Assembly: GCA_016927175.1 (NCBI GenBank)
Contig: JAFGNC010000398.1
Coordinates: 1-13,599, forward strand
Length of the DNA stretch: 13,599 nucleotides
Direction of reading: 5' to 3'
Source: Gammaproteobacteria bacterium
GTDB lineage: Bacteria > Pseudomonadota > Gammaproteobacteria > Steroidobacterales > Rariloculaceae
This document shows positions 7,294-13,599 of this stretch, in pieces. Made by a program: the position numbers and the translations under genes. Each line of letters opens with the position of its first letter. Within the stretch, counting starts at the first letter, position 1. The notes beneath the pieces were generated by a model that saw only the letters and a list, made by a program, of their open reading frames with translations, was not told where the DNA came from and ran no database searches.

Positions 7294-8121
7294 CTAGGGC
7301 AGCTCGGGCAGCGCGCCCAGTGACTCCAGGAACTCCCGCAGCCCTGCAGCATACCGCCGCTCGCTCAGCACATGCGCTTCGTTGTGCGAGCCCTCGAGAA
7401 CGAGCAGCGTGCGCGGCCCGCGAACAGCTCCGAGGATCCGTTCGGCGTGGCGGAACGGGGCGATCTCGTCGTCCCGGCTGTGCACGACGAGCACCGGGCA
7501 GCGCACCTTCGCGACGTACTCGCTCGTAGCGTAGTCGAAGCGGCTCAACCAGCGCACCGGCAGCCACGGGTACAGCTCCTGGCCGAGATCGGGGACCGAC
7601 GTGAACGCGGACTCGACGATCAGCCCTGCCGGCTGCACGCGCGCCGCGAGCCATGCGGCCACGGCAGCGCCGAGAGAGCGGCCGAAGACCACGATGCGCT
7701 CCGGGGCGACGTCGAGGGTTTGCGTCAGGTGGCGCCACGCCGCGTCGGCGTCCAGGTAGGTGCCTTGCTCGGTCGGAGTGCCGCCGCTTTCGCCATATCC
7801 GCGGTAGTCGATGATCAGCACCGACATCCCGAGCTCGTGGAACAGCCGGAGCGACTCCAGGCGGTGCGACACGTTGCCGGCATTGCCGTGAAAGAACAAC
7901 AGGACGCGCGGACCCGCGGCCGGCACGAACCAGCCGTGCAGGCGCACGCCGTCCTCGGTCTGCAGCGTCACGTCCCGGTACGGGAGGCCCGCGTCGTCGG
8001 GGGTCGCGCGCAGCGCGCGCTCGGGCACGGTCGGCAGGTACAGCATTCGTTGCTGACTGAAGTACATGAACGCGACGACGACGGCGTAGGCGACGAAGGC
8101 GGCGAGCAGCAGCTTCAGCAT
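7294..8121 (-). CDS. Membrane-anchored alpha/beta hydrolase (Bem46/ABHD13-like)
   Basis: A 275-residue serine hydrolase of unknown substrate. One N-terminal hydrophobic helix (LLLAAFVAYAVVVAFMYFS, about residues 4-22) is followed by QQRMLYLP, a pattern typical of Bem46-like proteins anchored to the inner membrane. The hydrolase fold shows the oxyanion-hole motif FFHGNAGN, IIDYRGYGESGG, the nucleophile elbow GRSLG with Ser149, the acid site HSRDDEIAP (probably Asp218) and the histidine site GSHNEAH with His246. The triad is complete, so the enzyme is probably active. Esterase or thioesterase activity is plausible but not shown. ATG 8121 is chosen because the membrane anchor begins at once; its Shine-Dalgarno is weak. 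The frame continues upstream to 8304, but without family-like sequence. It is convergent with the cNMP-fold gene and divergent from the SYLF gene. Confidence 0.9.
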   Translation of the reverse strand: MLKLLLAAFVAYAVVVAFMYFSQQRMLYLPTVPERALRATPDDAGLPYRDVTLQTEDGVRLHGWFVPAAGPRVLLFFHGNAGNVSHRLESLRLFHELGMSVLIIDYRGYGESGGTPTEQGTYLDADAAWRHLTQTLDVAPERIVVFGRSLGAAVAAWLAARVQPAGLIVESAFTSVPDLGQELYPWLPVRWLSRFDYATSEYVAKVRCPVLVVHSRDDEIAPFRHAERILGAVRGPRTLLVLEGSHNEAHVLSERRYAAGLREFLESLGALPELP

Positions 8122-8305
8122 CGGTTTGCCCGTGATGGCCGGCGGAGCGGACCGCGGGATCCGGCGCGGCGGCCCGCATGGCCAGTTTAACCGTGGCTGC
8201 AGCGCCATTCTAAATTCTGCAATGACCGGGACTGAGGACAGGAGTGGCACGCGCTTTGCGTCTTTCGGCCAGAACAGCAAGGACGAAAGACCGGGGAGCG
8301 GCATT

Positions 8306-9082
8306 ATGAACAGCAGGTTGACGATTTACGGCGCACTGGCCGCCGCGCTGGGATTGGGCGCGGCCGTCGCGGACGCACAGCAGGGCGATCGCGCGGCACG
8401 GGATGACGATCGGGCGCGGCAAACCGCCGAGAGCGCGGAGGAGTCGCGGGAGCGCGGCACGCGCGCGGAGCGTCGCGAGGAACGGCGCGGCGAGAGCGTC
8501 GAGGAGCGTCGCGCCGAGCTGATCCGTGAGGCGGACCAGGCACTGGCGCAGCTGCGGCGCGAAGACGAGGCTGCCGCGGACATGATCGACGACGCTTACG
8601 GACATGCCGTATTCCTGACGACGAAGGCAGGGCTGCTGCTGACCGGCGCCGGCGGCACCGGCGTCGCCCGCGTGGCCGATACCGGCGAGGCGACGTTCAT
8701 GCATCTCGGCTCGGCCGGACTCGGCGTCGGCGTGGGCGTCGAGAATTACAAGCTCGTGCTGCTGCTCGCGGACGAGCGGGCATACGAGCAATTCGTGACG
8801 GGGCAGTGGGACGGAAGCCTGTCGGCGCAGGCCGCTGCCGGCGGAGCCGGGCTGGCGGCCGAGGAGCCGTTCCTCGGCGAGGTCTCGGCGTTTCGCGTGA
8901 CCGATCGCGGCGTCATCGCGCAGATCGACGCGACCGGGACGCGCTTCTGGGTGAGCCGCAGGCTCAACGACGAGCAGACCCTCGAGCGGGTCGCGGCGCT
9001 CGACGAGGAGCTGGACGAAGCGCTGCGCAGGGAAGCGGAGCAGCAGGTCGCGATCGGGGAGGACGACCGCACGATACGCTGA
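8306..9082 (+). CDS. Exported SYLF-domain (Ysc84-type) lipid-binding protein
   Basis: A 258-residue protein with a signal peptide at about 1-25 (LTIYGALAAALGLGAAVADA, cleavage probably before QQ). A very Arg/Glu-rich segment follows at about 27-75 (AERREERRGESVEERR), probably a charged helix. The SYLF/Ysc84 domain spans about 85-220: GHAVFLTTKAGLLLTGAGG, VGVGVENYKLVLLLADE and the W-D-G-SLSAQAAAGGAG segment. SYLF domains bind phosphoinositides in eukaryotes; bacterial members are exported proteins of uncertain role, probably lipid- or envelope-associated. The C-terminus is a short acidic helix. ATG 8306 has GGGGAG upstream at about 8 bases. The 184-base gap before it also serves the divergent hydrolase gene. 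Confidence 0.9.
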   Translation: MNSRLTIYGALAAALGLGAAVADAQQGDRAARDDDRARQTAESAEESRERGTRAERREERRGESVEERRAELIREADQALAQLRREDEAAADMIDDAYGHAVFLTTKAGLLLTGAGGTGVARVADTGEATFMHLGSAGLGVGVGVENYKLVLLLADERAYEQFVTGQWDGSLSAQAAAGGAGLAAEEPFLGEVSAFRVTDRGVIAQIDATGTRFWVSRRLNDEQTLERVAALDEELDEALRREAEQQVAIGEDDRTIR

Positions 9083-9140
9083 TCGTCCCGCCGTCGCGGC
9101 TCATTCCGCATCGGCCGCAACCTTTTCCGCCTCTCGCCCG

Positions 9141-9160
9141 TGTCCCTGGTATCAGGGACA
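9141..9160. promoter_or_regulatory. Strong 20-base inverted repeat upstream of the response regulator
   Basis: TGTCCCTG (9141-9148) and CAGGGACA (9153-9160) are exact reverse complements separated by GTAT. The repeat ends 5 bases before the GAGGGAG Shine-Dalgarno (9166-9172) of the response regulator gene and begins 58 bases after the SYLF stop. It could be an operator, an RNA hairpin shaping ribosome access, a transcript-end hairpin for the SYLF gene, or a single REP-like unit. No T-run follows, so an intrinsic terminator is least likely. Confidence 0.45.
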
Positions 9161-9181
9161 TCACAGAGGGAGCGTGCCGCA

Positions 9182-9556
9182 ATGGAGTGCAGGCGTGTGC
9201 TCGTGGTCGATGACAAGGAAGATGCCGCGAGCTCTCTGGCCGCCTTGCTCGAAACCGGCGGCTATGAGACTTACACGGAAGTGGACGGCCGTGCGGCGCT
9301 TGCCGCGGCGATGATGCTGAGGCCCGAAGCGGTGCTGACGGATCTGAAACTGCCGGGGCTGACGGGGTGCGATCTCTGCCGCCGAATTCGCGGCGAGCCA
9401 TGGGGCGGCCACGTGCTGATCATGGCGGTGACCGGCTGGTCGCGCGAATCCGATCGTGCCGCCGCCCGCGAAGCGGGCTTCGATCATTATTTATTGAAGC
9501 CGGTCGAGTTCGAGACGCTGGACACGCTGCTGCGCCGCGTGGAGCGCCGCGCGTAG
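9182..9556 (+). CDS. Single-domain response regulator (receiver only, CheY-like)
   Basis: A 124-residue receiver domain with no output domain. All key residues are present: the acidic pair D10/D11 (VLVVDDKED), the phospho-acceptor D54 (TDLKLPGLTG), T84 (AVTGWS) and K106 (LLKPVEF). It should therefore accept phosphate from a histidine kinase and act through protein contact or as a phosphorelay intermediate. No kinase gene is in the window, so its partner is unknown. ATG 9182 is preferred because GAGGGAG lies 9 bases upstream and the domain starts at once. An in-frame ATG at 9140 would add 14 residues encoded across the 20-base inverted repeat, which argues against it. Confidence 0.93.
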   Translation: MECRRVLVVDDKEDAASSLAALLETGGYETYTEVDGRAALAAAMMLRPEAVLTDLKLPGLTGCDLCRRIRGEPWGGHVLIMAVTGWSRESDRAAAREAGFDHYLLKPVEFETLDTLLRRVERRA

Positions 9557-9711
9557 CATCGGCGCGCCGGGAGTCGAGCACGGGCGCAGGTCGCGGAGCG
9601 CGCGGGCCCCGAACGACTTTCGCTCGGCGCGGCTCGCGTTCCATGCCGGCGCCACGCCAACGGCGTCGACGATTTGGGAAGCGTTCACACTTCAGCCATG
9701 CAGGCCGCGGC

Positions 9712-9717
9712 TAGAAT
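9712..9717 (+). promoter_or_regulatory. Candidate -10 box for the subtilase gene
   Basis: TAGAAT lies 35 bases before the ATG at 9753. Weak -35-like sequences precede it (TTCACA at 9684-9689, spacing too long; CTTCAG at 9690-9695, spacing 16). The 196-base gap after the response regulator suggests the subtilase has its own promoter. Confidence 0.35.
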
Positions 9718-9752
9718 GCGCGCTGCGAACGCTCCGCCCCGGGCGACGGATT

Positions 9753-12329
9753 ATGTCGAGAAGAACAAAGCGGTATCGCGCGCCCGCGCCCTGGTGCGCG
9801 CCATGGGAGCAGGTGCTGGTCGCGGCGATGGCGGGGCTGGTCCTGGTCACGGCTCGGTCCGCCGCGCCGCCGGACGGCCCGCAGACCCGCTTTACGCTGC
9901 CGCATGTTGCAGCCCAGCTGTTGCTGAAGACGGAAGCAGGCCTGCCTCAGGAGGAGATACTCGCGCTTCTCGCGCCGCTCGGCGCAACCATTGCGGCCAC
10001 GGCCGCCCGCGCCCCGGATCTGTACGTCATTCGTCTTCCCGACGACAGCCAACTGGCGACAGCCGCGGTGTCGCTCGAAGCTGACCCCCGCATCGAGTTC
10101 GCGGAGCCGAACTTCCTTTTCGACTTGTGGGCAAAGCCCAACGAAGTGCGCTTTCTCGAGCAATGGTCGAAGGAAAATACGGGCACCAATGCCCCCGAGG
10201 CCCCGGGAGTATTGGGCGCCGACATGAACATGCCGGAAGCCTGGGATCTGCGTTCGACCGCTTCCGGCGTCGTCATGGCGATCATCGACGACGGTTTTGA
10301 AACGTCGCATCCCGATCTGATTGCGAACATGCTTCTTTCGGGCAAATGCTTTGCTTCACCGGAAAACGACCAGACCTGTGCCTCGGCGGACGATCCGAAC
10401 CCGTCGGATCAGAGCGACTTCCATGGCACGCTTGTCGTCGGCGCCGCGGCGGCCCATGGCGATAACGGCATCGGCATCGCCGGGACGGTATGGCAGACGC
10501 AGGTCCTGCCGCTGAAGGTAGACTTGAGCGCGTTCGCGGTCGTCAACGCCATCGACGAAGCGATCGCGCAGGACGCGAACATCATCAACATGAGCTTCGG
10601 CGGGCCCGTAGGCGGGCGCGCTCAACATGAAGCGATCGCCCGCGCGGAGGCGGCGGGAGCCCTGGTCATCGCGGCAGCGGGCAACTCGGATGCCAGCAAC
10701 GATGCCGCTTCGCACTTCCCGTCGAACACTCCGGAACCGAACGTGCTTTCGGTCGGCGCGACGACAGGCGTGGACGAGGTCGCGGCTTTCAGCCAGTGGG
10801 GGCCGTTCTCGGTGCATTTGGCCGCCCCGGGCGTCTCGATTCTGTCCACGACCATTGGCGGCTACGGTAAAGCGAGCGGCACGTCGTTCGCCGCGCCTCA
10901 TACAGCAGGCGTCGCGGCGCTCGTGCTCGCGGAGAGCGGGGCGGCGGATTACCGGCAGCTGAAAGCGGCGCTGATCCACGGCGGTATCGACGGGCGGACT
11001 TCACTCGGTCCCGTCGTGCCCGGTCAGAACAAATCGGCGGTACCCGGCCGCGTCGCCTCCGGGAGGCTCGACGCGGCCCGCGCTCTGGCGGGTCCGCCCG
11101 GAGGCGTGCTGGTCGCTCGCGGCATCGCAATCGACGATGCGGCGTTCGGCAACGGTAACGGGGCACTCGATCCGGGAGAAACCGCGGCGCTCGAAGTCCG
11201 TATCGAGAACCTGTGGTCGGCGGAAACCGGAGTCACTGCCGCGCTTTCGACGCCCGACGCTCATCTGCTCAGCATCCACGACGCATCCCCGGTTGTCGTC
11301 GGCGACATTCCGGAGGGCGGTATTGGGGCTGCAGTCTTCAGTATCACCCTTGCAAACAATATCGTCGGACACGAGCAGGTGTTCCTTCGGCTCGATCTAA
11401 CCTCTTCGGCCGGCGCACTGCCTTCCAGGTACTTCTACCTGGAGGCAGGAACGCTAGAGAACGGCGTGCCCGTCTCCCAGCAGATCCAGAGATGGGACTG
11501 GGACGAGTTCCAGTCATACCACCTTCAGCTCCCGGTGGGTGCAACGAATCTGAGCGTCCGGACCTCGGGCAGCGGCGACCTCGATCTTCTGCTGCGCCAT
11601 GCACAGACCCCCGAGTACCTGATCTCGCTCGGCGGCGGAAGCTTTTACTACGTGGACGACGAGACGCTCGTCAGCGGAGGGCCGGATGCGGAGGAGGAGA
11701 TTTCGATCCCGAGCCCGGCACCCGGTCTCTACCACGTCGTGGTCGTCAACTATGACCAGAACCCCAAGACCTACCAGCTGACGGCGTCCTATTCGACCCC
11801 GGATGCCGGGGACCTGGCATTCGAGTCGGACATCTATCGTGCGGAAGAGGATGCGGGCAGCGTCGTGATCGGGGTGAGGCGCAGCGGCGGCCTCACTTCC
11901 GCCAGCGTCGAGTACTTCGTCGAGTCGGGGACGGCGACCGGAGGAGAGGATTACGTCGGCGAGACAGGCACACTGATGTGGAGCATCGGTGAGACCGGCC
12001 TGAAAACGTTCGACCTGACGCTCTTCGACGACGAGTCCGCAGAGCCGGGGGAACGGTTCACGGTCGGCCTTCGCCATCCGGTCGGCGCGACGGTCGGCTC
12101 TCCCTCTACGGCAATCGTAGAGATCGACGACGATGATTCGTCTGCGGCGACGGACGGCGTCGGCCAGGGCAATGGCAACGGCGAGCCGCAGGCGACCGCC
12201 GATGGCGGTGGAAGCGGTGCGTCCGGTCCGATTATCGTCGCCCTGGTTGCGCTGCTCGCCGTGCTGCAGCGGCGAGCTGATAGAAGACGATGGCGCCATC
12301 CGCAGCGACCGCAGGGCCGCGCACGGTAG
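9753..12329 (+). CDS. Secreted subtilisin-like serine protease (S8) with propeptide, PPC, Calx-beta and GlyGly-CTERM-like tail
   Basis: An 858-residue exported protease. A basic start and hydrophobic segment (residues about 1-37, VLVAAMAGLVLVTARSAA) form a signal peptide. An inhibitor-I9-like propeptide follows at about 45-125, ending DPRIEFAEPNFLFD. The catalytic domain has Asp179 (AIIDDGFETSHPDL), His224 (DFHGTLVVG), oxyanion Asn311 (AAAGNSDASN) and Ser378 (GTSFAAPHTAG), so it looks active. His224 sits in FHGTLVVG rather than the usual HGTHVAG. Two cysteines precede His224 and could pair. Downstream are a beta domain containing GNGNGALDPGET, a pre-peptidase C-terminal (PPC) domain at about 572-680, and a Calx-beta domain at about 685-798 (EDYVGETGTL, IDDDD). 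The end, GGGSGASGPIIVALVALLAVLQRRADRR, resembles a GlyGly-CTERM sorting tail, implying type II secretion and rhombosortase processing (family knowledge). The 15 or so residues after the arginine cluster are unusual. The start ATG has only a weak Shine-Dalgarno. Confidence 0.95.
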   Translation: MSRRTKRYRAPAPWCAPWEQVLVAAMAGLVLVTARSAAPPDGPQTRFTLPHVAAQLLLKTEAGLPQEEILALLAPLGATIAATAARAPDLYVIRLPDDSQLATAAVSLEADPRIEFAEPNFLFDLWAKPNEVRFLEQWSKENTGTNAPEAPGVLGADMNMPEAWDLRSTASGVVMAIIDDGFETSHPDLIANMLLSGKCFASPENDQTCASADDPNPSDQSDFHGTLVVGAAAAHGDNGIGIAGTVWQTQVLPLKVDLSAFAVVNAIDEAIAQDANIINMSFGGPVGGRAQHEAIARAEAAGALVIAAAGNSDASNDAASHFPSNTPEPNVLSVGATTGVDEVAAFSQWGPFSVHLAAPGVSILSTTIGGYGKASGTSFAAPHTAGVAALVLAESGAADYRQLKAALIHGGIDGRTSLGPVVPGQNKSAVPGRVASGRLDAARALAGPPGGVLVARGIAIDDAAFGNGNGALDPGETAALEVRIENLWSAETGVTAALSTPDAHLLSIHDASPVVVGDIPEGGIGAAVFSITLANNIVGHEQVFLRLDLTSSAGALPSRYFYLEAGTLENGVPVSQQIQRWDWDEFQSYHLQLPVGATNLSVRTSGSGDLDLLLRHAQTPEYLISLGGGSFYYVDDETLVSGGPDAEEEISIPSPAPGLYHVVVVNYDQNPKTYQLTASYSTPDAGDLAFESDIYRAEEDAGSVVIGVRRSGGLTSASVEYFVESGTATGGEDYVGETGTLMWSIGETGLKTFDLTLFDDESAEPGERFTVGLRHPVGATVGSPSTAIVEIDDDDSSAATDGVGQGNGNGEPQATADGGGSGASGPIIVALVALLAVLQRRADRRRWRHPQRPQGRAR

Positions 12330-12665
12330 GCTCGGGGCCGAATGTTACGGGAACGGGTCGAGGCTCAGACGCACCGTCGCGTAATCACAGCGCGCAGGAT
12401 TGCCGGCCGCACCCGGAGCGACGACGAACGGGCGTGAGCACCAGCGCCATCGAGATTCATTGTGAGCACGCCGCGCGTTTCACTGCCTTCATTATCAATG
12501 CCCGTGAAGCTGCCCATCCACTGTCCTTGGAGAGGAATCTACACGAGTATGTCCGCCTCGCATCTTCTGTCGCCTTGCAAACAAAAGCGAGAGCCGGCGG
12601 CGCCTATGTTCTGGAGGGCGGGATGGGGGATCGATGGGTCGATAGAGCCAACTTATTGATTATGT
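12330..12665. other. Gene-poor, AT-richer stretch; possible eroded minus-strand gene
   Basis: No intact gene is supported here. The stretch follows the subtilase stop and lies just past the 3' end of the minus-strand tRNA-Ser. Positions 12460-12665 are visibly richer in A and T than the rest of the window. On the minus strand a protein-like reading appears in pieces. One frame, open from about 12654, gives RFCLQGDRRCEADILV, meets TAG at 12541-12539, then resumes as IPLQGQWMGSFTGIDNEG and VLTMNLDGAGAHAR. From an ATG at 12517 with AAGGA upstream this would be a 50-residue frame ending at 12365. A one-base frame change near 12430 gives FVVAPGAAGNPARCDYATV and ends RLSLDPFP at 12345. This suggests a pseudogene with a nonsense codon and a frameshift, but no family was recognised and chance readings are possible. 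Confidence 0.3.
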
Positions 12666-12757
<92 letters not shown>

Positions 12758-12867
12758 GGCTCGTCAATCACGATCGCCTGCGCGCGCAGCGTAGCGGAAC
12801 TCCGGCCGACTTCCAACCCGCCGAAAGGACGCCGGCCAACCCGCCGAAGTGCCCCGCCGCCGAGAAC

Positions 12868-12876
12868 TGCTAAACT
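12868..12876 (+). promoter_or_regulatory. Extended -10 promoter of the SRP RNA gene
   Basis: TGCTAAACT is an extended -10 element (TG, one base, then TAAACT). It ends 6 bases before 12882, the predicted 5' end of the SRP RNA from its terminal stem, which is the expected distance to a start site. No good -35 is seen at normal spacing, as is common with extended -10 promoters. Confidence 0.55.
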
Positions 12877-12881
12877 ACGCC

Positions 12882-12987
12882 GGTCCGCGTCGGTCCCCCC
12901 GCGACGACCAGCCGTGAACCCCGTCAGGCCCGGAAGGGAGCAGCGGTAGCGGCCCGGTCGGGTGCCGGGGTAGGGCTGACGCGGATC
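12882..12987 (+). ncRNA. ffs: Signal recognition particle RNA (4.5S RNA)
   Basis: The RNA partner of Ffh for co-translational membrane targeting. The conserved Ffh-binding domain is present: GTCAGGCCCGGAAGGGAGCA (12929-12948), with the GGAA tetraloop and the AGCA asymmetric loop, followed by GTGCCGGGGTAGGGCTGACG. The terminal stem pairs TCCGCGTC (12884-12891) with GACGCGGA (12978-12985) and extends by G-U and G-C pairs to 12882/12987. At about 106 nt it matches the short bacterial SRP RNA lacking an Alu domain (E. coli 114 nt). TTGATTTT follows the stem and may aid termination. Ends are set by pairing and may be off by a few bases. The position directly upstream of dnaX is common in proteobacteria. 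Confidence 0.95.
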
Positions 12988-13077
12988 TTGATTTTACGGC
13001 CCCGCGTTTCTTCTCGGGCCGACGGGCACAGGCGGAAATCCCGGACAGGGTTTGAGCAAAGGATTACGAGCGGCGCC

Positions 13078-13599
13078 GTGAGTTACACCGTCCTGGCAGT
13101 AAAGTGGCGCCCGCGGCGGTTCGAGGACCTCGTCGGGCAGCAGCACGTCGTCCAGGCGCTGGTGAATTCGCTCGCGGCCGGCAGGCTGCACCACGCTTAC
13201 CTTTTCACCGGCACGCGCGGCGTCGGCAAGACCACCGTCGCGCGCATTCTGGCCAAGGCGCTGAACTGCGAGCAGGGCGTCGTCGCCGAGCCCTGCGGCG
13301 TCTGCGACGCCTGCACGTCCATCGATCAGGGGCGTTTCGTCGACCTGCTCGAGGTGGACGCGGCGTCGCGAACGAAGGTGGACGATACGCGCGAGCTGCT
13401 CGACAACGTGCAGTACGCGCCGTCGCGCGGCCGCTTCAAGGTGTACCTGATCGACGAGGTGCACATGCTGTCGAACCATTCCTTCAACGCGCTGCTGAAG
13501 ACGCTCGAGGAGCCGCCGCCGCACGTCAAGTTCCTGCTCGCGACGACGGACCCGCAGAAGCTGCCGATCACGGTGCTGTCGCGCTGCCTGCAGTTCAAC
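13078..13599 (+). CDS. dnaX: DNA polymerase III subunit gamma/tau, N-terminal part (3' end outside window)
   Basis: Core ATPase of the clamp loader, which loads the beta clamp and ties together the replicative polymerases. The visible 174 residues match the DnaX N-terminus: SYTVLAVKWRPRRFEDLVGQ, Walker A GTRGVGKT at 45-52, zinc-binding cysteines 64, 73, 76 and 79 (LNC, PCGVCDAC), Walker B with DEVH at 126-129 (YLIDEVHML), and the run LLKTLEEPPPHVKFLLATTD. The sequence ends at LSRCLQFN, at the sensor-1/SRC motif. The start is GTG at 13078, giving MSYTVLA exactly where E. coli has MSYQVLA; the Shine-Dalgarno is weak. ffs lies 90 bases upstream and may share readthrough transcription. Whether a gamma frameshift site exists cannot be seen, because it would lie further downstream. 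Confidence 0.98.
   Translation, partial: MSYTVLAVKWRPRRFEDLVGQQHVVQALVNSLAAGRLHHAYLFTGTRGVGKTTVARILAKALNCEQGVVAEPCGVCDACTSIDQGRFVDLLEVDAASRTKVDDTRELLDNVQYAPSRGRFKVYLIDEVHMLSNHSFNALLKTLEEPPPHVKFLLATTDPQKLPITVLSRCLQFN

Noticed and set aside
8186..8216. TTTAAC ... TCTAAA as a plus-strand promoter for the SYLF gene
   Set aside because: The -35 matches at only 3 of 6 positions and the -10 is weak. An equally good minus-strand TAGAAT overlaps it, so the direction cannot be decided.

Overview
The window reads as chromosomal DNA of a high-GC proteobacterium, most likely a gammaproteobacterium. The main anchor is the right end: tRNA-Ser(GGA), the 4.5S SRP RNA gene (ffs) and the start of dnaX. The dnaX product follows E. 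coli DnaX closely, with its zinc cysteines at the same residue numbers (64, 73, 76, 79). Genus cannot be named from the sequence. High GC opens long false reading frames opposite almost every gene; these were discarded.

Layout. Positions 1-4404 (minus) hold a tight three-gene unit: a FadR-type GntR regulator, an RND periplasmic adaptor and the RND pump, whose 3' end lies outside the window. Each gene overlaps the next by 4 bases. Two tandem TGGT-N3-ACCA half-site pairs sit directly before the regulator. Upstream on the same strand (4573-6501) is an AI-2E-type membrane protein with a long cytosolic tail resembling a cobalamin-binding module without its histidine. Facing away from it (6731-7216, plus) is a stand-alone cyclic-nucleotide-binding-fold protein. 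A membrane-anchored alpha/beta hydrolase (7294-8121, minus) converges on that gene. Then come three plus-strand genes: an exported SYLF-domain protein, a single-domain response regulator, and a large secreted subtilase (9753-12329) with a propeptide, beta domains and a GlyGly-CTERM-like sorting tail.

Positions 12330-12665 hold no convincing intact gene. The stretch is visibly more AT-rich, lies just past the 3' end of tRNA-Ser, and may carry an eroded minus-strand gene. After it come tRNA-Ser (minus), ffs with an extended -10 promoter, and dnaX (plus, cut by the window end).

How the genes work together: only gntR-adaptor-pump is a clear functional unit, an efflux operon probably controlled by its own regulator. 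The middle genes are mostly envelope or signalling proteins without an obvious shared pathway. I found no CRISPR array, insertion sequence, phage gene, toxin-antitoxin pair or convincing new defence system. The best leads are the GntR operator/RND operon and the AI-2E tail domain.
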